Shown piece by piece: positions 31,249-43,017 of a DNA stretch of 64,000 nucleotides (position 1 is its first letter; the number at the start of each line of letters is the position of its first letter). The translations under genes were made by a program, and so were the position numbers. The stretch is from Byssothecium circinans (lineage: Eukaryota; Ascomycota; Dothideomycetes; Pleosporales; Massarinaceae): positions 1 to 64,000 of the forward strand of contig ML977061.1 in assembly GCA_010015675.1 (NCBI GenBank). The letters are read 5' to 3'. The notes below the pieces were generated by a model, which worked only from the letters and a program-made list of their open reading frames with translations, had not been told where the DNA came from and ran no database searches.

Positions 31249-32450
31249 TTGGGCCACGTTGATCCAGGAGAGACCGGTGAAGAGCCCAGGGATGTGAGCA
31301 GCGGCGACTGCCACCAAGACGCTCAAGGGCCATCGCAGTTCCGTCTGGCCTTCTTGCACGACTCGGCCCGGCTCGCGTTGGTGTCGAGCAACCACACGGT
31401 CAAGATCTGGGATGCGAGCAGCAGCGCGTGCCTCCAGATGCTTAGTATTGGCAAGGCACTTCACCGCATCTCATTTAACATCAGTAATTCATATCTTTAC
31501 ACTGAAATTGGCACTATCGAAATTAGTGCTCTATCAAGTTCAAGAATACTTCCAGTAGGGGGCAAGCAGCAGTGGTTGAATTATATCAACAACGTTTGAA
31601 AGATGATGTCAATGATTGAGATATAGCAAGGATTAATATGGTTGCTCCTACATTTTAGCCCTAACATGATTCGAGCTTAAAATGGTGTTGGCATAGTGTT
31701 AACATAGTGTTGATATGCCTCTAACATAGTATCAACACACCCACTAACCTACTATTTAGGAAGGAGCTATGATGGGCACTTGCTATTAATACTTATTAAC
31801 GTTCACTACCTTACCACCCTTAGCGCATAGCCCTAGGCTACCTAGTGCAGCGTGGGGATGTTAGTTTTATAGGATGTTAACCTCCTAAGCATTCCTGCAC
31901 TATATGCAGCGTTATAGCGTTGATAACCATCTTATACGGCTACTACTGAGCTTGCTAAGGCTGGTTGAACACTAAATAAGGCCCTTTATACGCCATAGAT
32001 TTAATATAACATATATTAGGCTTAAAATAAGTCACTGCTGAGACATATATTGGCTGAGATATCACCGACAGCGTGTCACAACTATGTCAGGATAAGCACT
32101 ATGTTAAAATAGAGATATATTAAGCCTTAAAATATAACACTTTGTACTATATCTCTATAAGCTTTTAAATTTGTGAAAGGATTGCTACACTAATACAAAA
32201 CTGGAGATTATTTTAACACTAATTCGAGTACTTCTGCTCGCCCCCTACTGGTTCCAACCAATTTACAGCCTCAGAGTCCTCAATATCAAGGTATAGCTCT
32301 AAGCGCAGATAGTGTATGGTTAACATATGGTTCGGGGGGGCTGGTGTGGCTACCCTCAGAGTATCAGCCTTCATGCTCAGCAGTGTTAGGGAAGACGATC
32401 GGCATCGGTGTTAGAACTAGATACCATGGTATGCAAAAGTTTAGCTTGAC
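31249..32450 (+). pseudogene. C-terminal remnant of a HET-E-like WD40 NLR (NWD), split by an insertion
   Basis: 31249-31551 reads FRLAFLHDSARLAL, VKIWDASSSACLQML, IGKALHRISFN and YLYTEIGTIEI, the last WD40 repeat and following sequence of HET-E-type NACHT-WD40 proteins. The same tail resumes at 32252 with PQYQGIALSADSVWLTYG, LVWLPSEYQPSCSAVLGKTIGIG, the typical C-terminal segment. Between them lies the 700-bp element 31552-32251. No NACHT domain or further WD40 repeats precede it, so only the terminal part of the gene remains. HET-E-like proteins are STAND receptors for fungal non-self recognition; this copy is dead. Confidence 0.75.
31552..32251. mobile_element. 700-bp non-autonomous element with terminal inverted repeats
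   Basis: The ends CCAGTAGGGGGC (31552-31563) and GCCCCCTACTGG (32240-32251) are perfect inverted repeats; matching continues inward with a few mismatches (AAGCAGCAGT against GAGCAGAAGT). The interior is strongly AT-rich, with no open frame, and interrupts the WD40 relic exactly. Neither a TA nor an 8-bp target duplication is evident, so the superfamily is not assigned. Confidence 0.75.
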
Positions 32451-33231
32451 ACACCCTAAGGCCTTAGATCGTTTATGTAGAGACAACTTACTATCCTATT
32501 AATTCTGTTACTATTTTAGAGAGGGCCAGGGATCAACGTAAATATATAGCTTAGTTCGTATAGAAGCCGAGTTTGGTCTTTGGGGAGTACCTAGGTACCT
32601 TGGTAGCGGTTTTCAGGTGTTCATAAAGTAAATTCAGAGTAGGTGAATTATGATGATGCGTAATTTTAATGCATTCCTATCCTATATCCCTTACCTCCTC
32701 TTCAACTACGTTTCTAGTCAACAAGAGCACATGGTTACGGCCAGCCTTGACATACTCCTTGCTGGGAGTCCACATGGTAAGCCTGTGCGAGCACTACAGA
32801 CTTTGGAGCAAGCAGGTAGCCTATCTCAGGCGCTCGGACGTTCGACAAGAAGCGCCTCTTCACGCCGCACGGAATGGTGACAGTCGGCCGGAAGATGGTA
32901 TCGCCGCTGGTCCGAGCGCACTCTCCGTCACTAGCGTACTGGGACTAGCCCAGCTTCACCGCACGTCGAGGGTTCTCCCTCTCCTGCAAACCACCCCCAC
33001 TTACGAAGTAACGACCCATAACGACTTTCTTGCCTGTTGCCTGTTTCTAGCCTGCCTGCGCATCATCCATTCTTCACTATTTAGACCGCCGTCTCTCCCC
33101 GCTTCCCCACCTTGCACCCGCACTCTTTAGACATCGGCAAACAAGCCCCCGAGACGATCTTCGATTCCACCAACTTGCTTGCACGCGCTCCTTTACACTG
33201 GATTAAGATTCCACCTGCGATTGACTGCGCC
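32451..33231. other. Intergenic region and promoter of the STRAP-like gene
   Basis: AT-rich up to about 32680, then of normal composition. The open frames at 32650-33130 have no family resemblance. The 100 bases before ATG 33232 are CT/CA-rich, as expected for a leader. Confidence 0.45.
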
Positions 33232-34262
33232 ATGCCCGAGACTACGAAGGTCGTGCCGTTGACCTGCCACGGCCATTCGCGTCCTGTGCCCCACATCCAC
33301 TTTTCGGCTTTGAATGAGGAAGGGCAATTTTACGTTATTTCGGCTTGTAAGGATGGAAACCCGATGCTGAGGGACGGCATCACCGGCGACTGGATTGGTA
33401 CTTTCCTGGGCCACAAGGGCGCTGTGTGGCAGGCGAGGCTCTCATCAGATGGCACCTTGGCTGCGACAGCTTCGGCCGATTTCTCTGCGTACGTCTCTCT
33501 GCTTTATATCAATACATACAATTGTTAATATAGTGCAGAAAGGTATGGGATACCATCACGGGCGAAGCGCTCCACACCCTCTCGCATAACCACATTGTCC
33601 GCGCCGTCGCTTTCCCGAACCAGCCGCATCCGCAGATCCTCGCCACGGGTGGTATGGAGAAGAAGTTGCGCATCTTCGACTTGTCCCAGAGCCAGAGCGA
33701 GAACTCCTCGGCGCAATCCACCCCCTTCAGCTACGAGATCGGCGCTGGCGTGCACACCGGCACGATCAAGTCCATCGTATGGACGTCGGACCCAAATATT
33801 CTTATCACGGCGGCGGAGGACAAGAAGATCCGGTGGTGGGACCTGCGACAGCAGAAGACGATTGGCGAGTACGTGGTTGAAGGCACTGTGGGCACCTGCG
33901 AGTTGGATAACACCTCCTCGGACGGCATTTTGAGCGTGGCCGCTGGAAACAGCGTCTACTTCTTCAACAGCCTCACGCCCGCCTCGCTCATCAAGAGCAT
34001 CAAGACGCCGTACGAGATTGCCAGCGTCGCGCTTCACAGCGGCCAGCGTCGGTTTGTTACGGGTGGTAGCAGCCAGAACGACACCTGGGTGCGCGTGTGG
34101 GACTTTGACGAGGAGAAGGAGCTGGAGACGAACAAGGGACACCACGGCCCGATTTGGTCTGCGAGCTTTTCGCCGGATGGCAAGCTGTACGCTACAGGTA
34201 GCGAGGACGGCACGGTCAAGCTGTGGAAGTTTACGACTGGCGCGTATGGCTTGTGGAAGTAA
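33232..34262 (+). CDS. STRAP-like WD40-repeat protein
   Basis: Exons 33232-33488 and 33539-34262 with a 50-bp phase-2 intron encode 326 residues, all WD40 repeats. Landmarks match serine/threonine kinase receptor-associated protein (STRAP/UNRIP): [124 protein letters not shown]. In animals STRAP joins the SMN complex and TGF-beta signalling; in fungi the protein is usually annotated as an SMN-complex or Asc1-like WD40 scaffold. Core gene with no link to its accessory neighbours on the left. Confidence 0.92.
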
Positions 34263-34889
34263 CCTGGTGTCCAGCGTTGGGGCATGGCGATGATGCGATT
34301 GTACGAAAGACTCGATTTTTATTACATAGAAACAGCGTGGACTACAGGGCGGTGATATCGAGACATCATCTGCGGCGGCTCTTTTTTTCGCACGTAGTCC
34401 ACTGCACTGGAGTTGCGGATACCTTGTCTCATTTTCATTTCTTGCATAGCTTCCAGCACCAAATCAAAAGGCGATTCAGTTGACTCTTCATTCAAATAAT
34501 GTGGTATGTCTAGGCGAGGAGTACCCGGGATGGCATGCAGCTGCTGCTCCACGGCTAACAAGGGTAGGAATAAGCAGAGCATGACTATGGCTGGATTTTG
34601 AAAGATGGAAGCTCCCAGATAAAAGAACAACAATTGGCGGAGAAGAGAAAGAAATCACGTCCGCCACCCCATCGAGCGTCAACTAGGGGCAGAGAGCAGC
34701 TTCAGAGAAAATGCTCGATATCGGCGCCGGCCTGTACCTTGAAGTCTAGCGGTACTCCTGCGACGAGCGCGATGCAGGGAGGAAGATTGATCGGATGATG
34801 CACATGGTGGCAGCCCCATCTCTTGCCCCCCGTGTCTACATGTAGGGTTATATGTGATAGATATGCATGACCTACACAATGAGTGTACA
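34263..34889. other. Intergenic between convergent genes
   Basis: About 630 bases between the 3' ends of the STRAP-like gene (plus) and the cyclase gene (minus). It should hold both 3' untranslated regions. No gene seen. Confidence 0.5.
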
Positions 34890-36092
34890 TCATACCTCGA
34901 GCTTATGAAGGCTTTCTGCGAGTTCGATCTCCACCTCTTCATGTCTCTCGTCTTCACCAAAGCCGATACCTTCGCAAGCGCCTTCTTTGTCAAAGTCGAC
35001 CCCGATGACTTCCTTCGCTACCCAGTGCGCGGTCCGAGCATGTAAACTCGGCTCGAGCAAGGCGTCCTTCCTCTTTCCGCCATAAACCTCGCTCTTCCCC
35101 TTCGCCAGCGCTTGAAAAACTATCAGCTGGTCCCTCAGATACTCATCAACACACCCGCCGTGCTCAATCTCCGATAGCAGATCGTCAGAGACTTTCCGTA
35201 CAAGACTCGATATCACAGTTTCAATCTTTCCAGCTCTTACCGCATGACTGTACAGCCAGTCACGCCCCAGCTTGATTCCATGCGTTGTCGTCGCAACAAG
35301 CAGAAAGTAATACCGCTTCTCATGATGTGAGTCCTCAAATGTAACTTCTACATCCGGATCCCTCGCACCGAAGAACCTCGATTCCCGCTTCTCGAACATA
35401 ACATCCAGCTCATCGCGGAACTGCTGTTCATAGGCCTTCGGCGCGATGATAGTTGCCCGTACACTCTCCACGTCCCCGCGCTCGGTGAGCCTGAAAGCAG
35501 GAAGCTTCCTCACTAACGGCGTGACCGTATACGTGACCGCCCCCAGTGTTGTCGGACCCTGCGACCAGCCTCTCGCATGTACCTTCGCTTCGATGGCAGG
35601 AATACCGATGAGCGCCAGCATAGGTAAAAGAACTTGCTCCACGTAATCACAGCTCGGTGAATTCGACACATTGGTCCCTCCTGTAATCCTCACTCTGACG
35701 GGCTCTCCGCTCTTCCCACGGCCCGAGAACAATATATACGGCAGTATGGCCTGGAATACTAGATTCACACTACCCGGTGTGCTCTGGTTGATGGAGACTT
35801 CGCCGCCTCTTTCGTCCATGTTTCCTACGGTACTGGGACTGTTTGCAGCGGGGACGAATTGGATTTCCGTGCTCTTGAGAGCAAGGCCGCTGGTTCGCGC
35901 GTTGCAGGCGTTGGTGAGCCATTGGAGAGAGGTGAGGTGTTGGGTTTTGAGTCCGCCGCCTCCGGAGCGGTTCCCGCGGATGGAGGTTATGTGGATGGGG
36001 GTGGTGGTTAGGGAGGAGAGGCAGGTTGCGAGGCGGAGGAGCTGGCCGCCGCCTTCAAGGGTGGTGCCGTTGAGGTGGATGGGTTGGGCCAT
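34890..36092 (-). CDS. RNA 3'-terminal phosphate cyclase (RtcA/RTCA family)
   Basis: An uninterrupted frame of 400 residues from ATG 36092. It opens with LNGTTLEGGGQLLRLATCLS and contains IRGNRSGGGGLKTQHLTSLQWL, RITGGTNVSNSPSCDYVEQVLLPML, the RtcA insert region, and DEYLRDQLIVFQALAKGKSEV near the C-terminus, all cyclase signatures. The glycine-rich GGGGLKTQHL and the His-containing C-terminal block (HARTAHWVAKEVIG) suggest a catalytic cyclase rather than the inactive Rcl1 branch. The enzyme converts RNA 3'-phosphates to 2',3'-cyclic phosphates with ATP, acting in RNA repair and processing, mostly nuclear. Promoter side faces the ABC gene at 36785, with a 690-bp divergent spacer. Confidence 0.93.
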   Translation of the reverse strand: MAQPIHLNGTTLEGGGQLLRLATCLSSLTTTPIHITSIRGNRSGGGGLKTQHLTSLQWLTNACNARTSGLALKSTEIQFVPAANSPSTVGNMDERGGEVSINQSTPGSVNLVFQAILPYILFSGRGKSGEPVRVRITGGTNVSNSPSCDYVEQVLLPMLALIGIPAIEAKVHARGWSQGPTTLGAVTYTVTPLVRKLPAFRLTERGDVESVRATIIAPKAYEQQFRDELDVMFEKRESRFFGARDPDVEVTFEDSHHEKRYYFLLVATTTHGIKLGRDWLYSHAVRAGKIETVISSLVRKVSDDLLSEIEHGGCVDEYLRDQLIVFQALAKGKSEVYGGKRKDALLEPSLHARTAHWVAKEVIGVDFDKEGACEGIGFGEDERHEEVEIELAESLHKLEV

Positions 36093-36784
36093 GGTGGAGG
36101 TGGAGGCTTCTTTTGCGGGAGAGGAGATTGGTGGGAGAGTTTTGTGTCAGTGGGCCAGAGAGAAGTGAAGTGAGACTATATATTTGGGGGAGGGAGGGAA
36201 ATGGAGAGCTGATGTATTGTGAGTCGAGTAGAGGGGTGCTCGTGTTGAGGAGTCATCGCTGTGGCTATGCTGCAGTTTCACTGTGGTGTTTCCCATCACC
36301 CTCTTCGATGGAGAGAATGTGGTCAGTCTAGATGGCACTCGACATTGCATACGAAATCAATTTCCGTTGGAGAAAACACTGTTTGGCCCTTCGTCAGTAT
36401 TGGCAGGTTGCCGCGAAGCAAGCAAGTGGGTTGCCCACCGCACAACACCATCACTTGCCATCGCTTTATAGAATAAACCATCTCTTAGCCCTTTAAAAAC
36501 CCAGCTTCAGTAGTTTCGAAGTAAAGCAGATTGAAGAGGAGAAGCGTCGAAATCCGCCCTATCAAATCGATCAATTGACCGCATCGGGGCGAGCACGTGT
36601 TTTTCCCGCGCACTGACGTCCAGGCCCATCGATTCCGTCATCCTTTCCCGAGCGAGCGACGAACTTTTGTGTCCAGGAGTTCTCCGATCATTGAAGCCCG
36701 CCAACATGTCGAATGCTCGTCCTGCACGCTACAGCATAATATACCACAGCAGGTAGAGCCCTGTCTACCCTACCGTGCGCAGCT
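36093..36784. promoter_or_regulatory. Divergent intergenic region, cyclase and ABC transporter
   Basis: About 690 bases between two divergent starts. A run of purine-rich sequence (36093-36240) lies on the cyclase side. No TATA box is clear. ATG 36705 opens only a 17-codon frame upstream of the ABC gene and could act as an upstream ORF. Confidence 0.4.
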
Positions 36785-39236
36785 ATGCGCAGCACCATAG
36801 GCCTGTCCGCGCGGGCCTGGCAAGGCGCCGGCAATGGAGCTCTCTTCGCCCAGATAGCACCGCGGATACACGCCGCGACACCTATTCTACACCGATCGTT
36901 CGCTTCGTCATGTTCCACTGCCCTCGCCCATACACAAAAGGCCAAACGGGCGCCATCATTATGCGCTCTGAGCTTTGCACCCGCCGGCACCACGCGTCGC
37001 AATGGCCTGCGCTACCCAATACGCCTGTTCTCGGCGTCAAAATTCATATACGATGCTCAGCAGCAAGGAAAGCGGCCTGAAAAGGTGCGCAAGTCCTACA
37101 AGGACGAGATGAAAGAGAAGGGCCATGTAGACATTGAAGAGCAGGACGGCACTACAGAGGAGCTGGGTTTCGTAAAGTCAGAGAAGGCGAATGCTGCCGC
37201 GCAGGTCAACCTCAGTGCGAAGTTGAGCAGGGACGGCACGTCGGCCAGCGGCAACAAGGGCAGTATGAAGGAGCTGTGGCGGCTCATCAAGATTGCCAGG
37301 CCCGAGGCGAAGACGCTGTCCTGGGCCTTTCTGTTCCTGCTCATGTCTTCCGCTGTCAGCATGTCAATACCCTTCTCCATTGGCAAGATTTTGGATATCG
37401 CGACGCAGCCTGAGGGGTCGAAAGAGCTCTTGTTTGGGCTGGACATCACCACTTTTTACATCGGACTGGCAGGCGTGCTGGCAACAGGCGCCGCATGCAA
37501 CTTCGGCCGTATCATCATCCTACGGATTGTCGGAGAACGCATCGTCGCCCGCCTTCGATCCCAGCTCTACCGCAAGACGTTTGTCCAGAATGCCGAGTTC
37601 TTCGATGCAAACAGGGTTGGTGACCTCATCTCTCGTCTCGGTTCCGACACAATCATTGTCGGCAAGAGCATCACTCAGAATCTGTCGGATGGTCTGCGTT
37701 CTATCGTGAGCGGCGCTGCCGGTTTTGCCATGATGGGCTGGGTCAGCATCAAGCTCACGGGCATTCTTGCCATCATCGGTCCCCCGGTCGCAATCTGTGC
37801 CTTTGTTGCAGGTCGCCAGCTGCGTAACATCAGCCGGAAGATCCAAAAGAACCTCGGTACCATGACAAAAGTCGCTGAAGAGCGATTGGGCAACGTCCGA
37901 ACAGCACAGGCATTCGCTGGCGAAGTCCAAGAAGCAGGACGCTACAATCGCCAGATCAAGAGGGTGTTCGCACTGGGGAAGAAGGAAGCCATTGTTGCCG
38001 CAAGCTTCTACGGCAGTACCGGTCTCATGGGTAATCTCACTGTCATCGCTGTACTCTACGTCGGCGGCGGCATGGTAAAATCTGGCGCCATCACCATCGG
38101 CGAGCTTTCGTCCTTCTTGATGTACACTGCATACGCTGGGTCCAGTATGGTCGGGCTCTCTGGCTTCTGGGGCGAGATGATGAAGGGAGTCGGTGCCGCT
38201 AGCCGTCTCTTTGAACTCCAAGATCGAAACCCGACAATATCCCCCACGAAAGGCGAGCCTGTCAAGTCTGCGCGCGGCCCGATTGAGTTCAAGCATGTCT
38301 CCTTCAGCTACCCCACACGGCCAGCTGTCTCCATTTTCAAAGACCTAAACTTCAAGATCGAACAAGGCACAAACGTTGCTATTGTAGCTCCCAGTGGGGC
38401 TGGAAAGTCGACAGTGGCCAGTCTACTGCTCCGGTTTTACATACCCACCGAAGGCGTCATCACGATCGATGGACGAGACATCACGAAGCTCAACGCAAAG
38501 CAACTGAGGCGAAAGATTGGCTTTGTCGGACAGGAACCTGTGCTTTTCTCTGGAACAGTCGCAGAGAACATCGCATATGGTGTTCCTAATGCGACACGCG
38601 CCGAGATTGTTGCTGCGGCCCGCAAGGCCAATTGCCAATTCATCAGCGACTTCGTAAGTCTGCAATCTTCATGAGTCGACTAATGCTAACTAATAACAGC
38701 CTGACGGTCTTGAAACGCACGTTGGAGCTCGCGGGACCCAGCTCTCTGGAGGCCAGAAGCAGCGTATAGCTATCGCGCGGGCGTAAGAACATTCACCATC
38801 TTTACAATAACATTTGCTAACTCATCATAGCTTGATCAAGCAGCCAGACATCCTGATCTTGGACGAGGCTACCTCAGCGCTCGATGCAGAATCAGAAACC
38901 CTTGTCAATCAAGCTTTGGGCAAATTGCTCCAGGAAAAGAACACGACAATCAGCATTGCGCATCGTCTCTCCACCATCAAGCGCTCGGACCGCATCATTT
39001 GCATCAGTGCAGACGGTGAAGTTGCAGAGGAGGGAACATATGAGCAGCTTTCGTCCAACCCCAATGGCGCCTTCAGCAAGCTCATGGAATGGCAGCTGAG
39101 CGGCAGCGATATGCCGGCCCAGGTTACGGAACCTGCCCCGACGGAGCAAGAGGAGATTGAGCAGGAGCTGGAGGAGACGGAGCAGGAGCTGGAGGAGACG
39201 GAGCAGGAAGAGGAGCCCGTGCGGGACGGAAGGTGA
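36785..39236 (+). CDS. Mitochondrial ABC half-transporter, MDL1/ABCB10-like
   Basis: Exons 36785-38653, 38700-38782 and 38831-39236 (introns 46 and 48 bp) encode 785 residues. The first ~100 are Arg/Ala/Ser-rich and basic, a mitochondrial presequence (HRSFASS, IRLFSASKFIYDAQ). A six-helix ABC1 membrane domain follows, from LWRLIKIARPEAKTL to about residue 480. The nucleotide-binding domain has Walker A APSGAGKST (about 535), Q-loop VGQEPVLFSGT, signature LSGGQKQR, Walker B DILILDEATSALD and switch His in SIAHRLSTI. MDL1/ABCB10 proteins form homodimers in the inner membrane and export peptides or haem-related compounds from the matrix. The C-terminus carries a short EQELEET repeat after the domain, unusual but probably disordered. 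Confidence 0.93.
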
Positions 39237-39840
39237 GCGCGCTACATGCGTTCGAGTAGAGGTCGGATAACAGTGTGCTTTTCCGCGGCAAATCGCGAAA
39301 AAGGCCCGGCAGGCCGCGTGCGGTCAGCGGAGCTCTCCGGCTGTGAGCACGCGCCCACTCATTCAGCCGAAATATTCCGCTCAATCGCTCCGAACAAATG
39401 GCATCTCGGGGGTATTTATGAGAATGTGCAAATGTGCACTTTTCATTTTGGGTTGGCTGGTGGGTTTTCTTGGTGGCCTAGTGGCGCCACTTTTCCGTTC
39501 ACATCACACGAGGCTCAGCTGGTGGGCAGGCATTGTTAGGATATCCACTATAGAATCATGGCGTTAGGATCACAACACATTGCCATTGTGACCACCGCAC
39601 AGCCCAGCAGGTTATCTTTTGGTGGGGTTTGTATAATAGTCTCCTCTCTTTCGCTTGACATTGAACAAAAAAAAGCCTTCATCATCCCTATCATCATCAT
39701 TACCACCATTATCACCATTACCACAGTATCGCGATTCCCAAACAACATTGAAGTAAAACGATACCACCACCCCCTCTATTTCGTCAAGCCAACAAGCCAT
39801 TATCCCAAAAAAAGAAAAGAAAAGGAAAAGAAAAGAAAGG
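39237..39840. other. Intergenic region with low-complexity leader
   Basis: About 600 bases with no domain-bearing frame. Near 39680-39730 lies an ATC/ACC-rich microsatellite and at 39808-39840 an A/G-only tract directly before the ATG of the small ORF, which may be its leader. Confidence 0.45.
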
Positions 39841-40089
39841 ATGTCGTTACTAGGCTCCTTCGCCCTCAGCGCTACCTACGGCACCAACTCGCCGCTCCTC
39901 AACTGCACGACGGCGGCGAACCGCGAACCGCGGTATTACTCGGACCGCGTGCATCTGCGAGATCTGCTGCATTTGCATGGACCCGCGGCGGCGCCGTTAG
40001 TTACGGACGCGAAGACGAAGACGGGTTTGAAGGGGTATTTTTCACATGTGAGCAGGAGGAGCTCGAGTAGGACGGGCAGTGAACATTGA
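39841..40089 (+). CDS. Small hypothetical protein, 82 residues
   Basis: An ATG-started single frame of 82 residues directly after an A-rich leader. The sequence (MSLLGSFALSATYGTNS, REPRYYSDRVHLRDLLHLHGPAAAP, YFSHVSRRSS) has the look of a short fungal protein, with a central amphipathic helix and a basic Ser-rich tail. I recognise no family. The A/G leader and balanced amino-acid use support it modestly; nothing else does. Confidence 0.4.
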   Translation: MSLLGSFALSATYGTNSPLLNCTTAANREPRYYSDRVHLRDLLHLHGPAAAPLVTDAKTKTGLKGYFSHVSRRSSSRTGSEH

Positions 40090-40649
40090 AGTTTAGGCCG
40101 GTTTAGTCAGCGGGATAGAGACAGACATGGAGGGGTCTAGGGTGTTTGGGTATGGTAAGTGTGAGTGCTGTTTCGATGACTGTGCTGTGCTGGACTGGGC
40201 TGGACTGGTTGGTAATGTTGATGACAGCGCGAGTGCGTGAGTGCATGAGAGGGATATACCTTAGTAATCGAGACGAGAGGAGAAGAGAGGAGTGGATGTT
40301 GTGGTGCTGACGTCATGGACGGCTCGATTGCGTTCTCATGTGCGTAATCATAGAGAACGAGGGGGGAAAGGGAATTAGGTTCGGCAAAAGGCGGATAGGG
40401 CGAAAAGTCGAACATTAGGTTTTCTCGGCTCCACGAAATTCTATGCCGTATATTAGGAAGGAAGGAAGAAGTTGACGCGTTAATACCAACCACACCCAGG
40501 ATTTCTCCACCCTCCAATGTTCCAATCCGCACCCCACACTGTCAAGAACTTCCCGCCTCATCCAGCGAAAACAAACCCGTCCCCATCTATTCCAAACCCA
40601 CAAAACAACAATCCCAGCACCAAGACATTTCCTCTCCGCTACATCCAAA
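40090..40649. other. Intergenic, no gene seen
   Basis: About 560 bases between the small ORF and the cupin gene. The last 150 bases are C/A-rich and probably the cupin leader. Open frames on the minus strand lack family resemblance. Confidence 0.4.
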
Positions 40650-41282
40650 ATGTCCGACGCCACCAAGCTCGCCGAGTACAAGAGCGCAGGGAACCGGAAA
40701 AACGAAGTCCCCGCCCACGAAGCCGTGTACTTCAAAAACCTGCTGAGCTCGAAGCGCAGTTTCGGGGACTTCAGGACGGTGCTGCATACCGGGTTGTACA
40801 GCCAGGTTGTCGCTATGGAGGTCCCCGTTAACGGGGAGATTGGGGATGAGGTATGTAAGACTAAATGTCAGCCACCCAACATTGTCATTTCACGAGCTGG
40901 GTAGCATGTTTTTACGGGTGCTGTTGAAGGTTGACTAATAGATACCGCGCGATTCCAGGTCCACACCGTCGACCAGATCCTCCTCTTCACCAGCGGCCGC
41001 GGGCTCGCCACCGTCGCGGGGAAGGAGCAGGAAGTCAGCGCCGGCGACGTCGTCGTCGTGCCGGCGGGGACGCAGCATCAGTTCGTTACCAAGGGGGATC
41101 AGCCGCTGGAGCTGGTGACTGTGTATGCGCCCGCGGAGCATTTACCGAGTTCGGTGCATAGGACTAAGGAGGCTGGGGATAGGGAGGAGGAGGAGGGGGT
41201 TGATGAGGCGCCGGCGTGGAGTCGGAGGAGTATGGGAGAGAATGAGGGGTTGGGGTTGGTGAGGGAGAGTGGGAGGTATTGA
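40650..41282 (+). CDS. Small cupin-domain protein
   Basis: Exons 40650-40850 and 40959-41282 join across a 108-bp phase-0 intron, 174 residues. The cupin barrel spans about residues 25-135: motif 1 is GLYSQVVAMEVPVNGEIGDEVHTVDQILLFTSGRG and motif 2 GDVVVVPAGTQHQFVTKGDQPLELVTVYAP. Metal ligands of motif 1 seem reduced (Glu and one His), while PAGTQHQF keeps the motif-2 His. The C-terminal ~40 residues are acidic and disordered (DREEEEGVDEAP). Single-domain fungal cupins of this kind are related to mannose-6-phosphate isomerase-like proteins of unknown substrate. Catalytic role not assigned. Confidence 0.85.
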
Positions 41283-43017
41283 GTTGTGAGTCCTGGTGGG
41301 AGTGGTTGTGGTGGGGGAGGGAGATGGGACGGGATAAGTGGGTGCGAGGGGGGTTGGGAAATGTTTGTTGTTTTACATCTCGTGTTAGTTAATGCCTATA
41401 ATTATTTAAAGTTATCGGGGGTTTAGCGTTGTAGCTATTGATTTGTGTCGTCGTTGTTTTGCTCGATGTAGATAACAGATGCGCACTTGCAGATGCACAG
41501 TACCTAACTATGATCAGATAGAGTTCGCTCGGTATGGGGGTACCTTGATAGCAAGCTGCCGAAACCGCATACCTGCAGCTGGCGCAAAGAAGCTAGCACT
41601 ATCTCGCCTAGATCTTTGTGGGGCACAGCAGACCGATCGCATACATGGATGCGAGGGCTGGAGTGTTCTTCTTCTTCTTGGGTGCTTTTTACGATGCCGG
41701 CTTCGGAGAGGTCTTGGTGGGAAAGGGAGTCTCAGGCCGGGCGGGTCGGGTATGGGGATCATATGATCAGATAAGACTGGAGTGAAGCTAGACTCGTCTG
41801 TTACTTGCTAGAGGCAAAATGGACCACGGGACGGGCTTGCGGTAGCACATTATTGAAGGCTTCATTCAATCGACATGTACCATGATATTTGCCCATGTCG
41901 TGTGACGCTTGAACACTTGAGGAGAGATATCATGGAAAAGTCGAGAGAGGAGTATGTGACGGTTTCCCACAAGATTGAAGAAGTAGATAGGATATTGCCG
42001 ATTACTTCATCCTCGTATGGACTGTGTAGAGCTGGTGGGGCTGCGGCTATCATTTCGTCCCGTGATGGGCGCCGTTGACCTTTCAAATGTACAGAGGGTA
42101 GAGATTCGCGATGCATGTGCACGGGAGAGCAGCAGCAACGTGACTAGGTATCGTCGGTACATCAAAGTAGAAAGTAAAAGGAGTACGGCTCGCATAAACA
42201 TGCGAAGAAATGGTGTTTTGAAACGAGGTATCGGACCCTTTTGGGAAATTTTGACCGATGCTTGGCGTTCTTTGACGACACAATTGTGCCATGTGGCGAT
42301 TCGCAGTGCAATGCGATGGGATAGCGTATCCGGCGGTCTTCTAGCCAGAGTCTGGCCGGCGCGAACGGGGCATGAGATGCGGATACATGGGAGAGTTCGA
42401 GAGGCGCCATTTTCTCCTAGCGGCCGTTACCAACCCGTCGCGTGCACATTTGTAAGTGCTGAAAGACTGCCGGAGTGGGAAGAGAATTGTTCAGTCGGGA
42501 CGGGCGTGGTTCCGCGCATCGGCAGCGAATAATCTGGGCGTGATATGCGTCCTCTTCAGCCTCTTTCGCGGGTGCCGTTCGTCATCGTCTCGTCTCCTAA
42601 ACCGTCTTATTCTTATTTCTGAGTACTGACCGTTTCTCCACTTCTCCGAAATAATCCAACACCACGCACTCAATTGCTGCCCACCGTGTCTTCCCTTCGT
42701 ACGTCCACCAACGCTTTTTGGCGGCTGTCACTCTCTAGCCGCTCGTCACGTCCAACAAAGAAAAGTGAGTGCGCATGTCAATCTCGCCCCACGATCAGAT
42801 AACGCGACGCCGCATCTGATAGCCAGCATCGCCGCCCACATGTCCTCCGTGCACCAAACCTTACACAATCACGCCAACATGATGCGACACGCTGCACTAC
42901 TCTCCCGGCAATTGCAGGGTCGATGTTTGCTAACCATGGCCTTCAAAAGCAGTCTTTGTCGCGTCTCCACGAGCCCCAGCCCTCACACTCGTGCGCTACC
43001 GCCCCTCACACCGCTCA
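41283..43017. other. Intergenic region, no supported gene
   Basis: About 1.7 kb. Open frames at 41479-41766 and 42017-42532 start with plausible ATGs but show no domain, have overlapping competitors on the other strand and uneven composition. The last ~350 bases (CA/CT-rich) should be the promoter and leader of the flavoprotein gene. Confidence 0.5.

Noticed and set aside
32650..33130. Open frames in the leader of the STRAP-like gene
   Set aside because: No resemblance to proteins and located in the expected promoter/leader.
37520..38296. 258-codon minus-strand frame
   Set aside because: Antisense of the ABC transporter membrane domain; no protein-like pattern.
42017..42532. 171-codon plus-strand frame between the cupin and flavoprotein genes
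   Set aside because: No domain, basic mixed composition and competing frames on the opposite strand.
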